Source of the DNA: Trichosphaerium sp. ATCC 40318
Taxonomy: Eukaryota; Discosea; Flabellinia; Trichosidae
Assembly (NCBI GenBank): GCA_038496445.1
Contig: JALMLS010000420.1
Coordinates: 248,001-312,000, forward strand
Direction of reading: 5' to 3'
DNA: 64,000 bases
Every line of letters begins with the position of its first letter. The first letter of the stretch is position 1. Shown piece after piece: positions 11,234 through 23,150 of this stretch. The position numbers and the translations under genes were made by a program. Under the pieces are notes generated by a model. It saw only the letters and a list, made by a program, of their open reading frames with translations, was not told the origin of the DNA and searched no databases.

Positions 11234-12540
11234 ATGTGGGGTTTTAGCAATGGTATTGGCCGTAACGCTCAAAAACGTGCCGCTTCGTATCTACAGAGGT
11301 ATATTCGCCAATACGCGACTCAACCAGAGAAACCTTACCAAAGACAAAATATGAAGGGTCCTCGTACAACAAAAGTACGTGGTGGTTAAACTTACGAGGC
11401 TAAATGCGTTGTAGCAATTTTCGTTTTGGAAACCTGCAGCTGTCACCTGTATTGTTAGTGCCATAGGCTGTGCGTCACTTTATTATGCTCAAAAGGCCGG
11501 TAAAAGGCAACACGGCGCTCTTGGTACTGCAAACCTCTTTTGTCGCGTTTTAACCGTTCGTAGGTCAAGCTGTAACCGCTGGAAAGGCTAGGTTAGGCAA
11601 GTTTTCGTAACCTGAAGTCACACATTCTCACATTTGTTTAAAGGTGGTCCATGGAGTCTCGTAGACGAAAACGGCACACCAAGAACAAGTGCTCACTACC
11701 ACGGAAAATATCCTCTCATTTACTTTGGCTTTACATTTTGCCCGGATATTTGTCCCATTGAGCTTCACAAAATGTGTGAGGCGGTGAGCAGAGTCGAAAG
11801 GAGACTTGGTACGAATCATCTCTAACCTAATTTATTAAAACCCACTGACACGTATCGTGACGCGTATCAATATGCCTAACGCGCTATAAGCGAGTATAAT
11901 AGCGTTATGACATTTTAAACTTAAACTCATGCGTCCATAGGGTCAGACAAATCCCTTGTACAACCCATGTTCATATCAGTGGATCCTCAGAGAGACACAA
12001 TAGCTCAAGTGAGGGAATACACAAAAGGCACGACACGATACGGGTTTTTTTTGCAACGAGATGTGCTTGAGCCACACTTATTACAACACTCCTAACACAG
12101 TGGAATCTAATAAACTAGTATTGCTTACATTGATTTCTTAGAGTTCCATCCGCGGCTACTAGGCCTCACAGGTACACCTGAACAGATAAATGGAATTAAA
12201 AGAAAGTTCCGCGTTTACAGTGCAAATGGTAAGCTACTTACTAACTTTAACTTTTAAAGACTAATTATTGTAAACAGAGGATCCAGTTGACGCAGATCAA
12301 GACGACTATGTCGTTGATCACACTATTTTTACTTACTTGATGGACAAAAAGGGTGAATTCGTACAGTACTATGGCGTAGATGCTCGCGTCGAGGACATTG
12401 AACAAGGTACGACTTGGTTTTCAGAAATCCAAATTGGTTTGTTAATCTTTTACGTAGGTTTAATAAGCGTGTTAAAAGAGAATGGAGACGTACCAAAGAC
12501 AATACTAGAGCAAATCAAAGAGTTCCTGAACATTGATTAA
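11234..12540 (+). CDS. SCO1: SCO1/SenC mitochondrial copper chaperone
   Basis: Delivers copper to the CuA site of cytochrome c oxidase. The N-terminus is Arg/Gln-rich without acids (a likely mitochondrial presequence), then one transmembrane helix (TCIVSAIGCASLYYAQKA). The thioredoxin-like domain follows: LGGPWSLVDENG, the copper-binding CxxxC in FCPDICPIE, FISVDPQRDTIAQV, FHPRLLGLTGT and the conserved copper-ligand histidine in VDHTIFTYL. It ends EFLNID at 12540. Six or seven exons join in frame only if two introns are GC-AG: 11597-11643 (G|GCAAG) and 12028-12141 (G|GCACG); both restore conserved residues exactly at the junction. Length about 250 residues, normal for the family. Confidence 0.9.
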
Positions 12541-12999
12541 AACAAACCAAACATCCATCAACATAGATACCTATAATACATAAGTCTGCGTGCAACTTTA
12601 TATGTAAACCTGTACAACATCGCCACTTAACTGGTTCCTTTGAGTCTACAAGAACCCATTCATCGTTTAAACACTCTCCTCAAATAGCTATGCGTGCTTG
12701 ACCACTATTGTGCTTCAAAGAGACAGTATTCTTACTTCCACAAAAAAAGAAAAAAAAATTTCAAAAAAATAAAACCTAGAGCGCTTCTCTTGTATGCCAA
12801 GTTTTTTTCTTTTTATTTTACTGTACATTTGCGCATTTTAGTAATCTCGCAAAATGTCTCAAGTGGCATTTTGTAAAAATCTTGAATAACGAGTTTTTTT
12901 TGGGGCCTGTTCCTGAAATATCGAACCAATGGTGCAATGGTTGAGAATAAGAGTACTGTCTCCACCAATATACACTCTCCATTAAACGACCAAGCGTTT
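12541..12999. other. Intergenic between two gene 3' ends
   Basis: Convergent 3' flanks of SCO1 (+) and the gene at 13000-13760 (-). A/T-rich with an A-run at 12740-12770. No coding signal. Confidence 0.6.
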
Positions 13000-13760
13000 T
13001 TAAAGGGCTGTAACGTGCTTTCCGTACAATTTTTCGTAAAACTCGCGCTCCCAGCGCAATACCCTAGATGTACGCTCTATGCGGTATGCCAATACAGGAA
13101 TGGAAAAGAAGAGGGAGACCAAGGTACCCCACAAGAAGAAACGCGTAGACAACGCACCTTGCTTGAAAAGCAAGACACGGTGGTTATGCAAATCAGAGTA
13201 GTGGACCCAATTAACTCCAGTGAGGCGTTCGCCAAAGCGATAACGCATCAAATCCCAGCCAATTTTTACATGATCGGTAAGATGCAGAGTGAAAAAGTAT
13301 CTGAGCTCGTTGTGGTTGTAAAGCATAGCGCCTGCAGGGAGTCTACCGCCTTTTGGAAAGTTTGCTGGTTCTTTCCATCCTTTTGGTTTGTCGTAGGCGT
13401 CACGTAACATTTTAATGTCTCTGTAAAACTCAGAGAGTTGTCCTTCTTTTACACCATAAATGAACGGCTTGTTTGTGCGAACAAGTGATTCAGCGCCTGG
13501 CTCGAGAGGTACTAGAATAGGCTTAATATTACAGTGTAAATGGTTTTAGGATTATTTGAGGGTAGCAAGCGTGGTTTTAGAGCGAGCGGGAGTGAAGTTA
13601 CTGTGTTAAATGATCTTTAATTGTTTTTCTTATTGTAGGCTAGTATTACGGTATTCGATAAAAAAACTGTACCTGTGTTGTAAAAGCGCAAAGGCAGACC
13701 GAAATAGCCGGTTTCACCAGGGCCAGCTATCTTAATGGCGGAATGAACTTCTTTCGACAT
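13000..13760 (-). CDS. Unrecognised one-TM protein, possibly mitochondrial
   Basis: Two or three exons join cleanly. Exon 1 starts at 13760 (MSKEVHSAIKIAGPGETGYF), and the intron at about 13530-13660 is followed by LEPGAESLVRTNKPFIYGVK running straight to the stop at 13000. The product is about 200 residues, rich in aromatic and basic residues, with one predicted transmembrane segment near residue 155 (FFLWGTLVSLFFSIPVLAY) and a basic tail. Small size, one helix and an Arg-rich end are common in accessory subunits of respiratory complexes, and SCO1 is the neighbour, but I do not recognise the family and this is only a suggestion. Confidence 0.65.
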
Positions 13761-13887
13761 TACTGAGTGTGTTCAAGTTAAACAAAGCAAGAAATTACTG
13801 GACTTCTGACAATGGCTTTTTTCCCAGTCAACTCAACATTGCTTTTTGCTCACAACATAAGCGTGAACGCATTTTTATGTACATGCA

Positions 13888-14645
13888 TTACTTTTTAACA
13901 GTGCTATTCGCATTTCGTTTTTTGTGGTTTGGTGTTTTAGGTGCCAGAGCTTTAAATTTAGACCGCAGTGCGTTAATCCGTGGTTGATAGATGACTTTAA
14001 ACACTTGCCAGTCGTTCACTCGCAATGCCATTATTTCTGCGCGTAGAGCGTTTGCTGCTCTAAAATCTACAATTTTACCATGCCTACATGTCAATTAATG
14101 GGTTGCAGCTCAAAAACGACTCACTCGCAAATCTGACACCCAAACAAAGGGGTGCGGAAAGCATGCCACAGTGCCTTTCTGGCAATATAAGGATCGTAAG
14201 ATTCATCAACCAGTAACTTCTTTTTAGCCTTTACAAAGTCACGTCCTGAACTTTTTGAAATGTTGCTCCTTAGCTTTGGTTTGATGATTTCTGGAACTTC
14301 AATACTCTTTGGCGCTTTTAACTTGAATTTGTCAGGTAGCCACATACATTCTAAGCACGTGAGATCCATTTCAGCCAAATTTTGTTTAAACACTTCAACT
14401 GGCAGTAAAGTTCCGTCAGCATCATCTACAACACCTTTTATAGACGATTTTTGGTGTTTTTGTGTTTGGGCGTTATTTGCACCATTCTTGAGCACAATTA
14501 TGTAGTCCCAATCAGATGATGTTGTATAAGTGCCGTACACGCGACTACCAACAAGAAATATTGCCACTACATCAATATCGTCCAATTTGAAGTTATTTAT
14601 AACCCATGCTGCTGTTAGACGCTCTGATACAGTTGTGGTTGCCAT
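13888..14645 (-). CDS. DNA polymerase beta-like nucleotidyltransferase
   Basis: Exon 1 (14121-14645) carries the signature of the Pol-beta/MNT nucleotidyltransferase fold: FLVGSRVYGTYTTSSDWDYI, the G-S motif followed by D-x-D metal ligands. Exon 2 (13888-14090) is joined through a GT-AG intron, about 14089-14128, giving CQICEHGKIVDFRAANALRA and a basic end. The protein is about 240 residues with no other domain. Similar stand-alone domains are known in bacteria, phages and some eukaryotes; substrates range from RNA ends to proteins and antibiotics, and nothing here shows which applies. All catalytic residues I can place are present. Confidence 0.75.
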
Positions 14646-14950
14646 TTTTGAGCAATTGTAGACGCTATTAAGTCATTTGCGCAGAAGTATGCAGTTCAAT
14701 TCCCTCCAACTTGCCACGTCAGTAAATGCGAGTTACATGATTCAGCATGCACAATAAGTATTTGTTGTAACCTGTCACTAGCACAATTCAACTAATGTAC
14801 ACGTGATAGTGTTAACGGTTCTGCAGTTGTTTCAGTTTAGAACTGTTAAGTATCATACCGCGTTTTCGAACTACTGAATAACTTCCGGTTTTATGTGTAA
14901 GCACGGAGAATTTGCCTTTCAAAAACACCAACTTTTTACAAATCACCAAG
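14646..14950. other. Divergent promoter region
   Basis: 305 bp between the starts of the nucleotidyltransferase (-) and the IKS-type kinase (+). It holds one CACGTG palindrome near 14799. No other motif stands out. Confidence 0.4.
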
Positions 14951-17421
14951 ATGAGCGAGGATGCTAGCTTTTGGCATGATAATTGGGCGTTAATACAGTA
15001 GGTGCATTATAGTTGTACAGAATTATGGTTAAGCATAACAAGGCGGTTTGCTGGTGAAATAACGACACGAGCAATTGTACCTGTTACAACAGGGTTAGTT
15101 CCATATGGTGAGCGTGGTGTTGTACCTGCAAGGCGTAGGCGTCGATCATTTGACATTCCAGCAATTGAATCCCCTCCACATTATCACAGACATCATTTTC
15201 ATCGCTTGGAAGCATCTCATAGACGTGACAATAACCGATCAACAAACGAATTTCTTAACGACGGCTATTACGCGTACGTTGCGTCGATACCGCGTAATTA
15301 TTGCATCTAAACCATTGTAAAGCCGGTTCTTCGTTGAAGAGTCATGTTTGGGAAGAGGAGGGTGAGTTCGCTCGTAAACACGCTTTTACTTATCCTTGAA
15401 CGTAGTTTTGGCGTTGTACATAGAGTCAGGCATAAAATTGATACAATTGACTTGGGCGTTTTCGCACTCAAAAAAGTACCTGTTGGGGATTTAAACTGGC
15501 TTCGTAAGGTGTTAACTGTTAAACAAGTGTGAAGGTGTTTATTAACACTTAAAAAAAAAGGTTGTACGTGAAGTGAAGTATCTGGAAGCAGTAGGGAAGC
15601 ACCCTAATATTATTGGGTATAAGCACAGTTGGCTGGAACAAGCAAAGTTGGCCGACTTTGGTCCACAAGGTACGCTTTTTTGGTTTTTGCTATTTTTTCT
15701 TCTTTGTGGAAACTATCAGCTTAGTACCTTGCTTGTATATCCTCATGGAGTTCGCTAATGGAGGCAATCTTGGTCAGTATATAAAAAACAATGAATCTAT
15801 GCTTCAAGAGGATTTGGTGTGGAAATGTACGCGTTTTTGTTAGCGTTAGAAGGAACGTGGATTTACTTTTTTTTTCGAAGTTTTTGTGGATATTTTACTA
15901 GGATTGGATTACCTCCACAACGCAAATATGCACGTGATTTTTAACGTAAAATAAATCCAATAACGGTTGTTATAGTATACATCGTGATATAAAGGCAGAG
16001 AATGTTTTAATTCACTCAGATCCTAACGAAGGTGACTTGGGTGCAAAAGCAATGATAACAGATTTTGGTACATGGTTCGTCCCAGTTGTTTTCTGTTTTT
16101 TTTCGTATCACGTGGTGACCTATGCCTCTAAATCAATAAAGTATATCAGAATCAAAGCGTTCTAAACGGAGTGGGCATACTGGTACTATAGAGTATTCAG
16201 CTCCAGAGATGCTTAAGGATAATTACGGTACATATTTTTCCTTGATATTCTGAGAATTCTGCACTCTTTTTTTTATTTACACTGGCGTTTAGGTGATTTT
16301 CAAGATTTTGATAAAGCATGTGATATATGGAGTCTTGGAGTGATACTATATTTTATGTCTTACGGGTACAAGAAGGATAAAACGCTCCACACTTTGTTTT
16401 CGCTTGGGTTATTGTTTATTTACTTTAATAAAGGGAATTACCTTGGGCACAGAAAAGACGTGATACTGCCGAAGGTATTATAGCTCTAGAACGTGAAATA
16501 AAGGAATTTTCTGGAGACAAGTACGTTAAGAAATTCTAGCGGTTTCGCGATGTTAATTGGACTCAATTTTTCATCGTTTCAAAAGCGTATTTAGTATTCT
16601 CTTACAATTTTTGTTGCAGCATGACATTTCCACCTGGGAGATCTCCTGAACTCGAAAACGTGATATCTAGCCTATTAGTACCTAATCCAAAAGAAAGACC
16701 TTCTACAGAGTCTATAATGAACTTTCAATGTGTTCAGAGAGAAATGATACGAAGAGGTGATTATGAAGAGACTTTTGAAGAAAACGAACACAGTAACTTT
16801 AATGTGCAGTTAGTAACTGTTTCATTTCCCATGCACTCATTTATTCTATTTTTTCTAAAGGTACTAATCACCTTTCAAACAAAAACTGCCGTCAGGATGA
16901 GCTGTTGTTTGGTAGTTTCTTATTTTTTTCTTACAAAATATAGGTATGCGTTTTATTCGCTTTGTCTTTCGATAGCTATGTTGGTCGTACTATAGCTGTA
17001 TCTTATATATTATTGGCTGGTATAACACTTATTCTTCGTACTCTACGTGCTGCCAGTAACCAAGCCATCGTTGGTTTCGAGTTATGTCAGCTTTTGATTT
17101 CTTGGATTTTTACGACTGTTTTGGGCGGTTCTAGTGTTTTAATTTACTTAATGTCGCTTTTTGTTTTTGTATTATCGGTTTCTTCATTGCGTATAAAAAC
17201 AGAAAAACGTGTTTCGAAGGTACGTGACAGAAAACTCATTCTTTTTTTGGAAAGTAAATTGTTTGTTGTAGAACTCGCCGACAATGTCTCGACGTAGCAA
17301 GAGTAGGACTAGAAGGCGCAGGAGCAAGAGTAGTAATGAGATTCCAATAGAGCCAGTTGTGTTTGAGGATAAACTTGTTGTTTGGAATAGCACAAAATCT
17401 CCAAGACGCAGCAACCATTAA
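14951..17421 (+). CDS. IKS-family serine/threonine protein kinase with hydrophobic C-terminus
   Basis: Starts at the ATG at 14951 (MSEDASFWHDNWALIQ). The N-terminal exons give TRAIVPVTTGLVPYG, an Arg/His-rich stretch and NDGYYARFFVEE; the kinase then begins with the glycine loop LGRGGFGVVHRV. It has ALKKVPVGD (catalytic lysine), HPNIIGYKHSWLE, LYILMEFANGGNL, YHRDIKAENVL (HRD), ITDFGT (DFG), GHTGTIEYSAPEML and DIWSLGVILYFMSYG. The GYY-x-FFVE lead-in, KHSWLE and GHTGTxEY are hallmarks I associate with fungal IKS1 kinases. After the kinase come at least two hydrophobic segments (TIAVSYILLAGITL; SSVLIYLMSLFVFVLSV) and an Arg/Ser-rich tail (SRRSKSRTRRRRSKS). About ten short introns. It is probably membrane-anchored; substrates are unknown. 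Splicing after residue 400 is less certain than in the kinase domain. Confidence 0.82.
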
Positions 17422-17610
17422 AAAAGGACTTTGCTTTTTTTTTCTTTTTGTTGTTATGTACATTCCTTTAATTAAACAAAAATAAAAAAAAAAGCTTTTT
17501 GCTAGTTACACGACAAGTAATCAATACAATTTTCTTACAGGGAACCTGAATTCTTGTTTTTGTGATAATTTATTCGGATTAAAAGACGAAAATGAGGGTT
17601 CGTTTTTTTG

Positions 17611-19937
17611 CTATTCTCCGGTGATGTGTTGCTGTTGATTTGACAATTCTGACATCACAACTTCTCGTACAATGCCCGAAGATGGAATTTGAATTGTAAA
17701 CTCAACAGGAGAGTACCTTACAGATTGATACATTAACAATAAATGTCAACAAAATATTTAAATGTCAAAAAATAAAAAAAGCAAAACCCTCACTCACCCA
17801 GGTGCTGTGAATCTGACAGTGCGTTGACCTGTATGTGTGTTTTAGATTATTATTTAAGTTATCCTTACACGCACCTGTTGGTAACCAAACATGGTATCGG
17901 CCATTTTTAGGGTTGGCGTAGTTGGACTCTCCATAAAAGAAGTCGATATTTAATATCTCAATAGTAGCTCTAATAGGAACGCCTTGTCCGTTTTTAACAT
18001 GTCCAGAAAGAGGAATGTTGAGATTGATCCAAAACAAAGTGCCAGGCCACACTCTATTAAATGATTATTATAGTTGGAATAAGGCGAACAAATGTAGCTC
18101 TCGTTAGAAAAGGGAAAACATGTGAAAATTGGGATGTGGATTCTAATTTTTTTATGGTTGTGGCTTACCTGACAACTTCTTCTTTCATTACATTTCCAGA
18201 TGGTTGAAAGGATGTTGCAGTTTCAACAAGTTCAGCAACTGCTCCAAAAGTATGGTAAGCATTGTTACGCTACAATAAGGAGTTAACTTTATCTTCGAAT
18301 TTTGAAAAAAAAAAAGTACTTGTGTTCCCATTGCTATTGCGTTACCAAGCTTATAATTCATTGTCTCTGCATGCTTTGTTGCAATATCCCTGAAATAACT
18401 TTAAGAACCTGAGAAGTCTTTTTTTCGTAGTACTCGAAATAATCGTTCATGACCACTGGTAGTTCTCCAGAGCTTCCATAACAAGGTCTAACATCTCTTC
18501 CAGATGAATGCCAATCTTATTTAAAATAAGAAAATACAAAGAAAGCTTCAACGCAGTGTTGTCAATCAGTACCAAGTACTTTATCTGGAACATAGTCTTC
18601 TTGAAGAGCAATTACTGCTTGTACTTCAGGTTCACTTCCACCACATGATAAAAATGTTAGTGCATTCACAAACGAGGAACTTTTTGCTTTTAGTTTTTGG
18701 TGTACTTGGTCCACGGTATGTGTTTGAAGAAGGACTTGTTGAACCTGAACCTGGAAATCCAGTCCATCCAAAAGGAAAGTTTCTGTTCATATCAACACCA
18801 AAGGTACCTTCAAGTAATTAGATAAAATGATCCAAAAACAGAGAACATTGGAATCTATTTCATTTCAAAACAAAATTTGTTTGTTGTTGTACCTCCTCCG
18901 TTGTTTCTTCTATTTTTCCTCCAGTTATTATCGGTACTCCAAACATACTCTAGTCCGTCAGGATTAAATGTCCATACAATCACAATCTACATTTGTATTA
19001 AACTGCGTCATACTTAAAAACCTTATTCTTACTTGATTTTGATCGACAATTTCAGTTATTTCAGGGTCTGATCCGTATCCTGTTTGCAATAAGTTTAACT
19101 CCAGTTTTTTAATCATTCACGTACCATTAACAAGCCTTTTGGCTGTATCAAGAGCAATTTCAGGCGTGACAACTTCACGAGCGTGACAGTTTGCAACAAA
19201 GATAAAGTTTGGTTCATCCTTGAAAAAAAAGAGTTAAACTTTGTGCGTTCCTTCCTAGCCATCTCTTACTTCATAAGAAGCAACATTGTCAGAAATCTTT
19301 ATTGCTTTAACAGTACGTCCGTCAGCGGTTCTTGGAATATTATAAGCATCCATAAGGTCCTAAACGAAAAAAGTAAAGATCTAAAAAAAAGATACAAACT
19401 TTTTTTGTTCTTACAATTATCATGGCAATCTTCGGGTCTTTTGTGACAAGATTTTCCATTTCTCTCAACAGCTCCTAATAGGATATTATCACGTGATTGC
19501 GAGAAGTTAAAATTTCCGTCGTTGTTTCCAAAAAGAAAGCTGAGTAAACAATTTGGTTTTTTTGACACGTGTACTGACACTTGGATTGTGGTATCCGCTT
19601 GGAAACGCAATATCGCGAAATGGGCGCCCTTTGATGAAATCTTCAACAAAAAGACCGTATCTACGAAGCAGGTTGCGTTCATCCTTTGATCCTGTACCGA
19701 ATATTTCAAAGTGAGTGTCGTTACCGCTAAAATCAACTTTTCGCCTAGAAACAAACAAAAATTGTTAAAAACCGTCGAAAGCTTCATAATATGTTGTTTT
19801 TGTCACGTGCTTTAGTTCATCAACATTAACGACTTTTCCAGACAACTTGTAACGTCCGTAAGTGCTCTCTTTAGCGTTAGTTACTATCCACAAGGCCGAG
19901 AAAAATAAAAGTATCTGTGCTGCTCTCATGCAAGTCA
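17611..19937 (-). CDS. Secreted M14 zinc carboxypeptidase (CPD/CPE-like)
   Basis: Starts at 19937 with a signal peptide (MRAAQILLFFSALWIVTNA). The M14 domain shows the zinc ligands H-x-x-E in ANCHAREVVTPEIAL and the third ligand in DWHSSGRD, then FNPDGLEYVW, RNFPFGW with a substrate-binding Arg, and ELVETATSFQP carrying the probable catalytic Glu. A transthyretin-like C-terminal domain follows (LSGHVKNGQGVPIRATI, GRYHVWLPTG), as in the N/E subfamily. The stop is at 17611-17613. No transmembrane helix or GPI signal appears at the end, so it is probably secreted or lumenal and removes C-terminal residues from proteins or peptides. At least ten introns. Its last exons are duplicated at 7768-8160. 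Confidence 0.85.
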
Positions 19938-20127
19938 TTGTAGACACTTATTAAACAGAGTTAAGTAATGTGAACCACAGCATGTTACTCTTGAGAAATA
20001 AGACCACTACCAACCTTGTTATAAAGAAGAGTTTTGTGTAACTTTAAAAAGCCACGCGTAAGTAAAAGGCACTACAAGGACATTGTTATGAAACTTCAAA
20101 GAGAACATTAAACTTGATAGCATAGCT

Positions 20128-22821
20128 TTACTTTAGAATATGAATAGCAACAACCGCCAATACTGATACAAATGATGTAATCCACCTTGGTGAGTTGCTT
20201 GTAATCCTTGATATTGTAATTGGTGGGGTTGTATTTGGTGATGCTGTGGTTGATACTAATATTGATGTTGGTGATGTTGTTGTCGGTTGAGAAGTAGTGG
20301 GTGCATCTGTTGTTGGTTGGGAAGTTGTGGGTGTATTTGTAGTTGGTTGAGAAGTAGTTGGTGTTTCTGTTGTTGGTGACATTGTTGGAGGAGGTACACA
20401 AGTTCCATTCCCCAGGTTTGTGGTATCACACAAACAATCATTAGAACACCCAGGTGTACCGTCACACTCTTCAGTGTCAGAATCAAAGTCACCATTTCCA
20501 CAGTCTATTTATAATGCGTTAGTTTAATACAGTTTGTTTCGATAAGTGTACAATACGCACCAGAAGTTATATTGATAGTTCCGCTAATGTTAAATTGCTT
20601 TGAAATGAACGGGTATTCTGAGCGATTCAACATAATAGCAACGTTTTCGACAGTATCATTTGTATCACGTACATATTCTACCCTCACTACTACTGACCCA
20701 TTGATGTTTTGAGTAGTTTCCGTATACTCCACAGTGACATCATTCACAATGACATCAATGATGTTGATGTCTACAATTCTGTAACAATTATGTGAGCAAC
20801 AGTTCTTTAAGTGCCAACGTACCTCATATCGTCAAGTGTTACTCGCAAAAATCTTTTCTGACGTCTATCAAATGTATTGGCACTCATCACCTTGTTGTTA
20901 GAGTTGACTACTTCTATGGTATAAACTGGTTGCCTGAGCGTTCCTACGAGTTTAAGGTTAGAAAAATCATTGTAATTTGTTGCTCGTACCCATGTTGTAA
21001 GCTGACATGGTTGCATTAAGACTGCGTACTATCACTTCATCTATACCATCGTTATCAACATCAGCTGATTGTATACCAGTAATAGTACTGTCTACTGCTT
21101 GCTTCACAATGTTGAGTTCAGACATTTTCAATTTCGCTCCTTGCTCTACGCCAGCGAGTTCACTTCCACTTAAACGCAAAATTTCACTATTACAAGCTAA
21201 CACAAGGTCATTGTAAGTGTCTCCGTCTAATTTCCCTGAAGTCACGTGGACTTGTTCTTGTTGAGGACATATGTCATTGTATATCTCAAATAATTCAACG
21301 GGAGCATTTAAATAATTGGTTGGTACTTCCATCACCTTCATTGTCTCTAAACAATAGTAAGACAATATACGATTTAACCAATCCCAACTCACGATTATTG
21401 TCAGTGAGTACAAGTAAAAAGCTTGTCTCAGTGTGTCCAACTTGTGTGCTTGATGTAACATACATGTCCATATCGAAACTGAATGCAGATGTTCCAGCTG
21501 GTTGAATGTTTTCAACGCGCACAACTGGATTTGATTTGTCTGTTATGACAACTACACGGGTAGATTGGTCATTGAGATATTGTTTTAAAGTTGGATATGA
21601 GTTATTAGTCGTATCTAGAATGGTACTTGGTTAACAATATTGTGAATAGTATTTCATAAAACAAAAACAACAGTAGTAGCCCAAGATTTCTAAACCATCA
21701 AGAAATATTTGGGTGTTGATATTTGGGGTGTCTAGTATCGATGTAGAAGTGTCTACATCTAGCATATCCAAACTCACATCGAATGTGTAAAGCTTGTCAC
21801 ATTGCATCATAATCCCAACAGTTCCATTTGGTTTGTACTGTCCAAGCACAAACTCGAAGCACAACTCTCCATCTATGTATAATTGCGCAGGTTGATCTGT
21901 TGAATTATCAAGATATACATAAAGCTACGTGGTTGTTAGATTGAGAGACAACAATAATACGTACAGGTTTACCAGGTAATTTGGCAAAAATGAACACCAC
22001 TCCTCCTAAAATTGCCCGAGATAGCTTGGTTGAAAAGTTAGCAACAATACCAGCACGTGATCTCTTACATTTGCTCCAAAACCGGTATCTCTCCGTTGCA
22101 GTGTTGGAACATGCTGGGTGGTAGTGTGTGGTACCTCATCCAGCGATTGGGTGCCTAAACCTTAATAAGAAATATAGATGTTGTACGGGGTTGTAACCTT
22201 TCATGGCACTCTTCTGAAACTGTTGGAATGCTCCAAAGCTCTTGATACCACTAATGGTATCTCTTTGTGGAGCTCCAGAAAGAATAGCGCCTTCATTGAG
22301 TGAGAAAAAGCAGTATTTTAATCTAACAAGTTGAGCACCGAAAACGTTATCTGCATAGAAAGGGTTCCCAAATCCCTCCTCAGGGCGCCCTTGAATACTA
22401 CCAACAAGCACTGGCTCCAAATGCATGCCTACAACGGTAGAAACTACATAGATAGAGTCAGAGAGTGATTTCTATTCATCGTGTACTATATGTCGACAAC
22501 CGCCGAAACGTTTCTGTTTTGTTGCAAAAAAGCCGAAAATGGTGTGAGTTTTCTGTAAACGACAAATGGGTGAAAGTGGCTGCAAGTGTACTAAGTCTCT
22601 TTATAAAGACACCCACACCGACAGGAAACTCACTCCATTTTAGGGTTTGTTTGACTCTCGCTCACATCTCTGAAACGCATACAAATAGTCACAATCGGCT
22701 ATTCTACGCACGTAAAGGCCGTACAGAAGTGGAAATGTTTCGGTGGATGTCGACATAAAAGAAGTGTACCTGATAGAGCGTAAACACAAATAAAACAAAG
22801 ATAACAGTTGAGGTTTGCCAT
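20128..22821 (-). CDS. VCBS-family GPI-type surface protein (type A, intact)
   Basis: Exon 1 (from 22821) is the signal peptide MANLNCYLCFICVYALS; after a first intron of about 340 nt, exon 2 reads LEPVLVGSIQGRPEEGFGNP. An N-terminal domain of unknown type follows (VPHTTTQHVPTLQRRDTGFG; then LYVYLDNSTDQPA and KPNGTVGIMMQC). Next come exons with FG-GAP/VCBS calcium-loop patterns (DGDTYNDLVLACN; DVDNDGIDEVIV), a beta-rich exon, a Cys-rich motif resembling DUF4215 (CGN...EECD...CLC), a Thr/Pro stalk and a C-terminal hydrophobic stretch (WITSFVSVLAVVAIHI) with almost nothing after it, as in GPI-anchor signals. I see no stop or frameshift. It is divergent from the neighbour at 23151 across a shared 329-bp block. 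Adhesion or recognition is a family-level guess. Confidence 0.8.
20279..20380 (-). repeat. Thr/Pro-coding minisatellite (stalk)
   Basis: Three imperfect units of about 36 nt encoding TTSQPTTxTP. It codes for a probably O-glycosylated stalk between the Cys-rich motif and the membrane anchor. Confidence 0.8.
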
Positions 22822-23150
22822 TGTAAGAGTTGCAATGTTTGTTGGATGAGGAGTAATAATGAACAAACTTAATCGAGAAAAACATGAAATGTTTTGTATT
22901 ACGAGTTTTACGGAGTTAAGATTGCGTTTTTTGGTGTATACATTAACATCTACATGTGTTTTAGTGTATTTTGAATAATTATTCTGACGTTTTGCAGTAT
23001 TTCGGTCTATTTCATCCTAATATTGGACAATCATTCATTATCTCTTGATTCCGTACCAACGATCTTACTTTCGGTAGCGTGTACAGAAATTGTAACCTCC
23101 AAAGTGAGTAAGTGATGAAAAACTTTCTCGTCTTATTCTCTAAAACACCG
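22822..23150. promoter_or_regulatory. Shared divergent-promoter block, copy C
   Basis: Lies between the starts of two intact head-to-head paralogues (22821 minus, 23151 plus). Near-identical copies occur at 736-1062 and, inverted, at 3686-4018. Divergent genes and strong conservation of non-coding sequence point to a bidirectional promoter. I see no obvious TATA box placed symmetrically. Confidence 0.65.
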
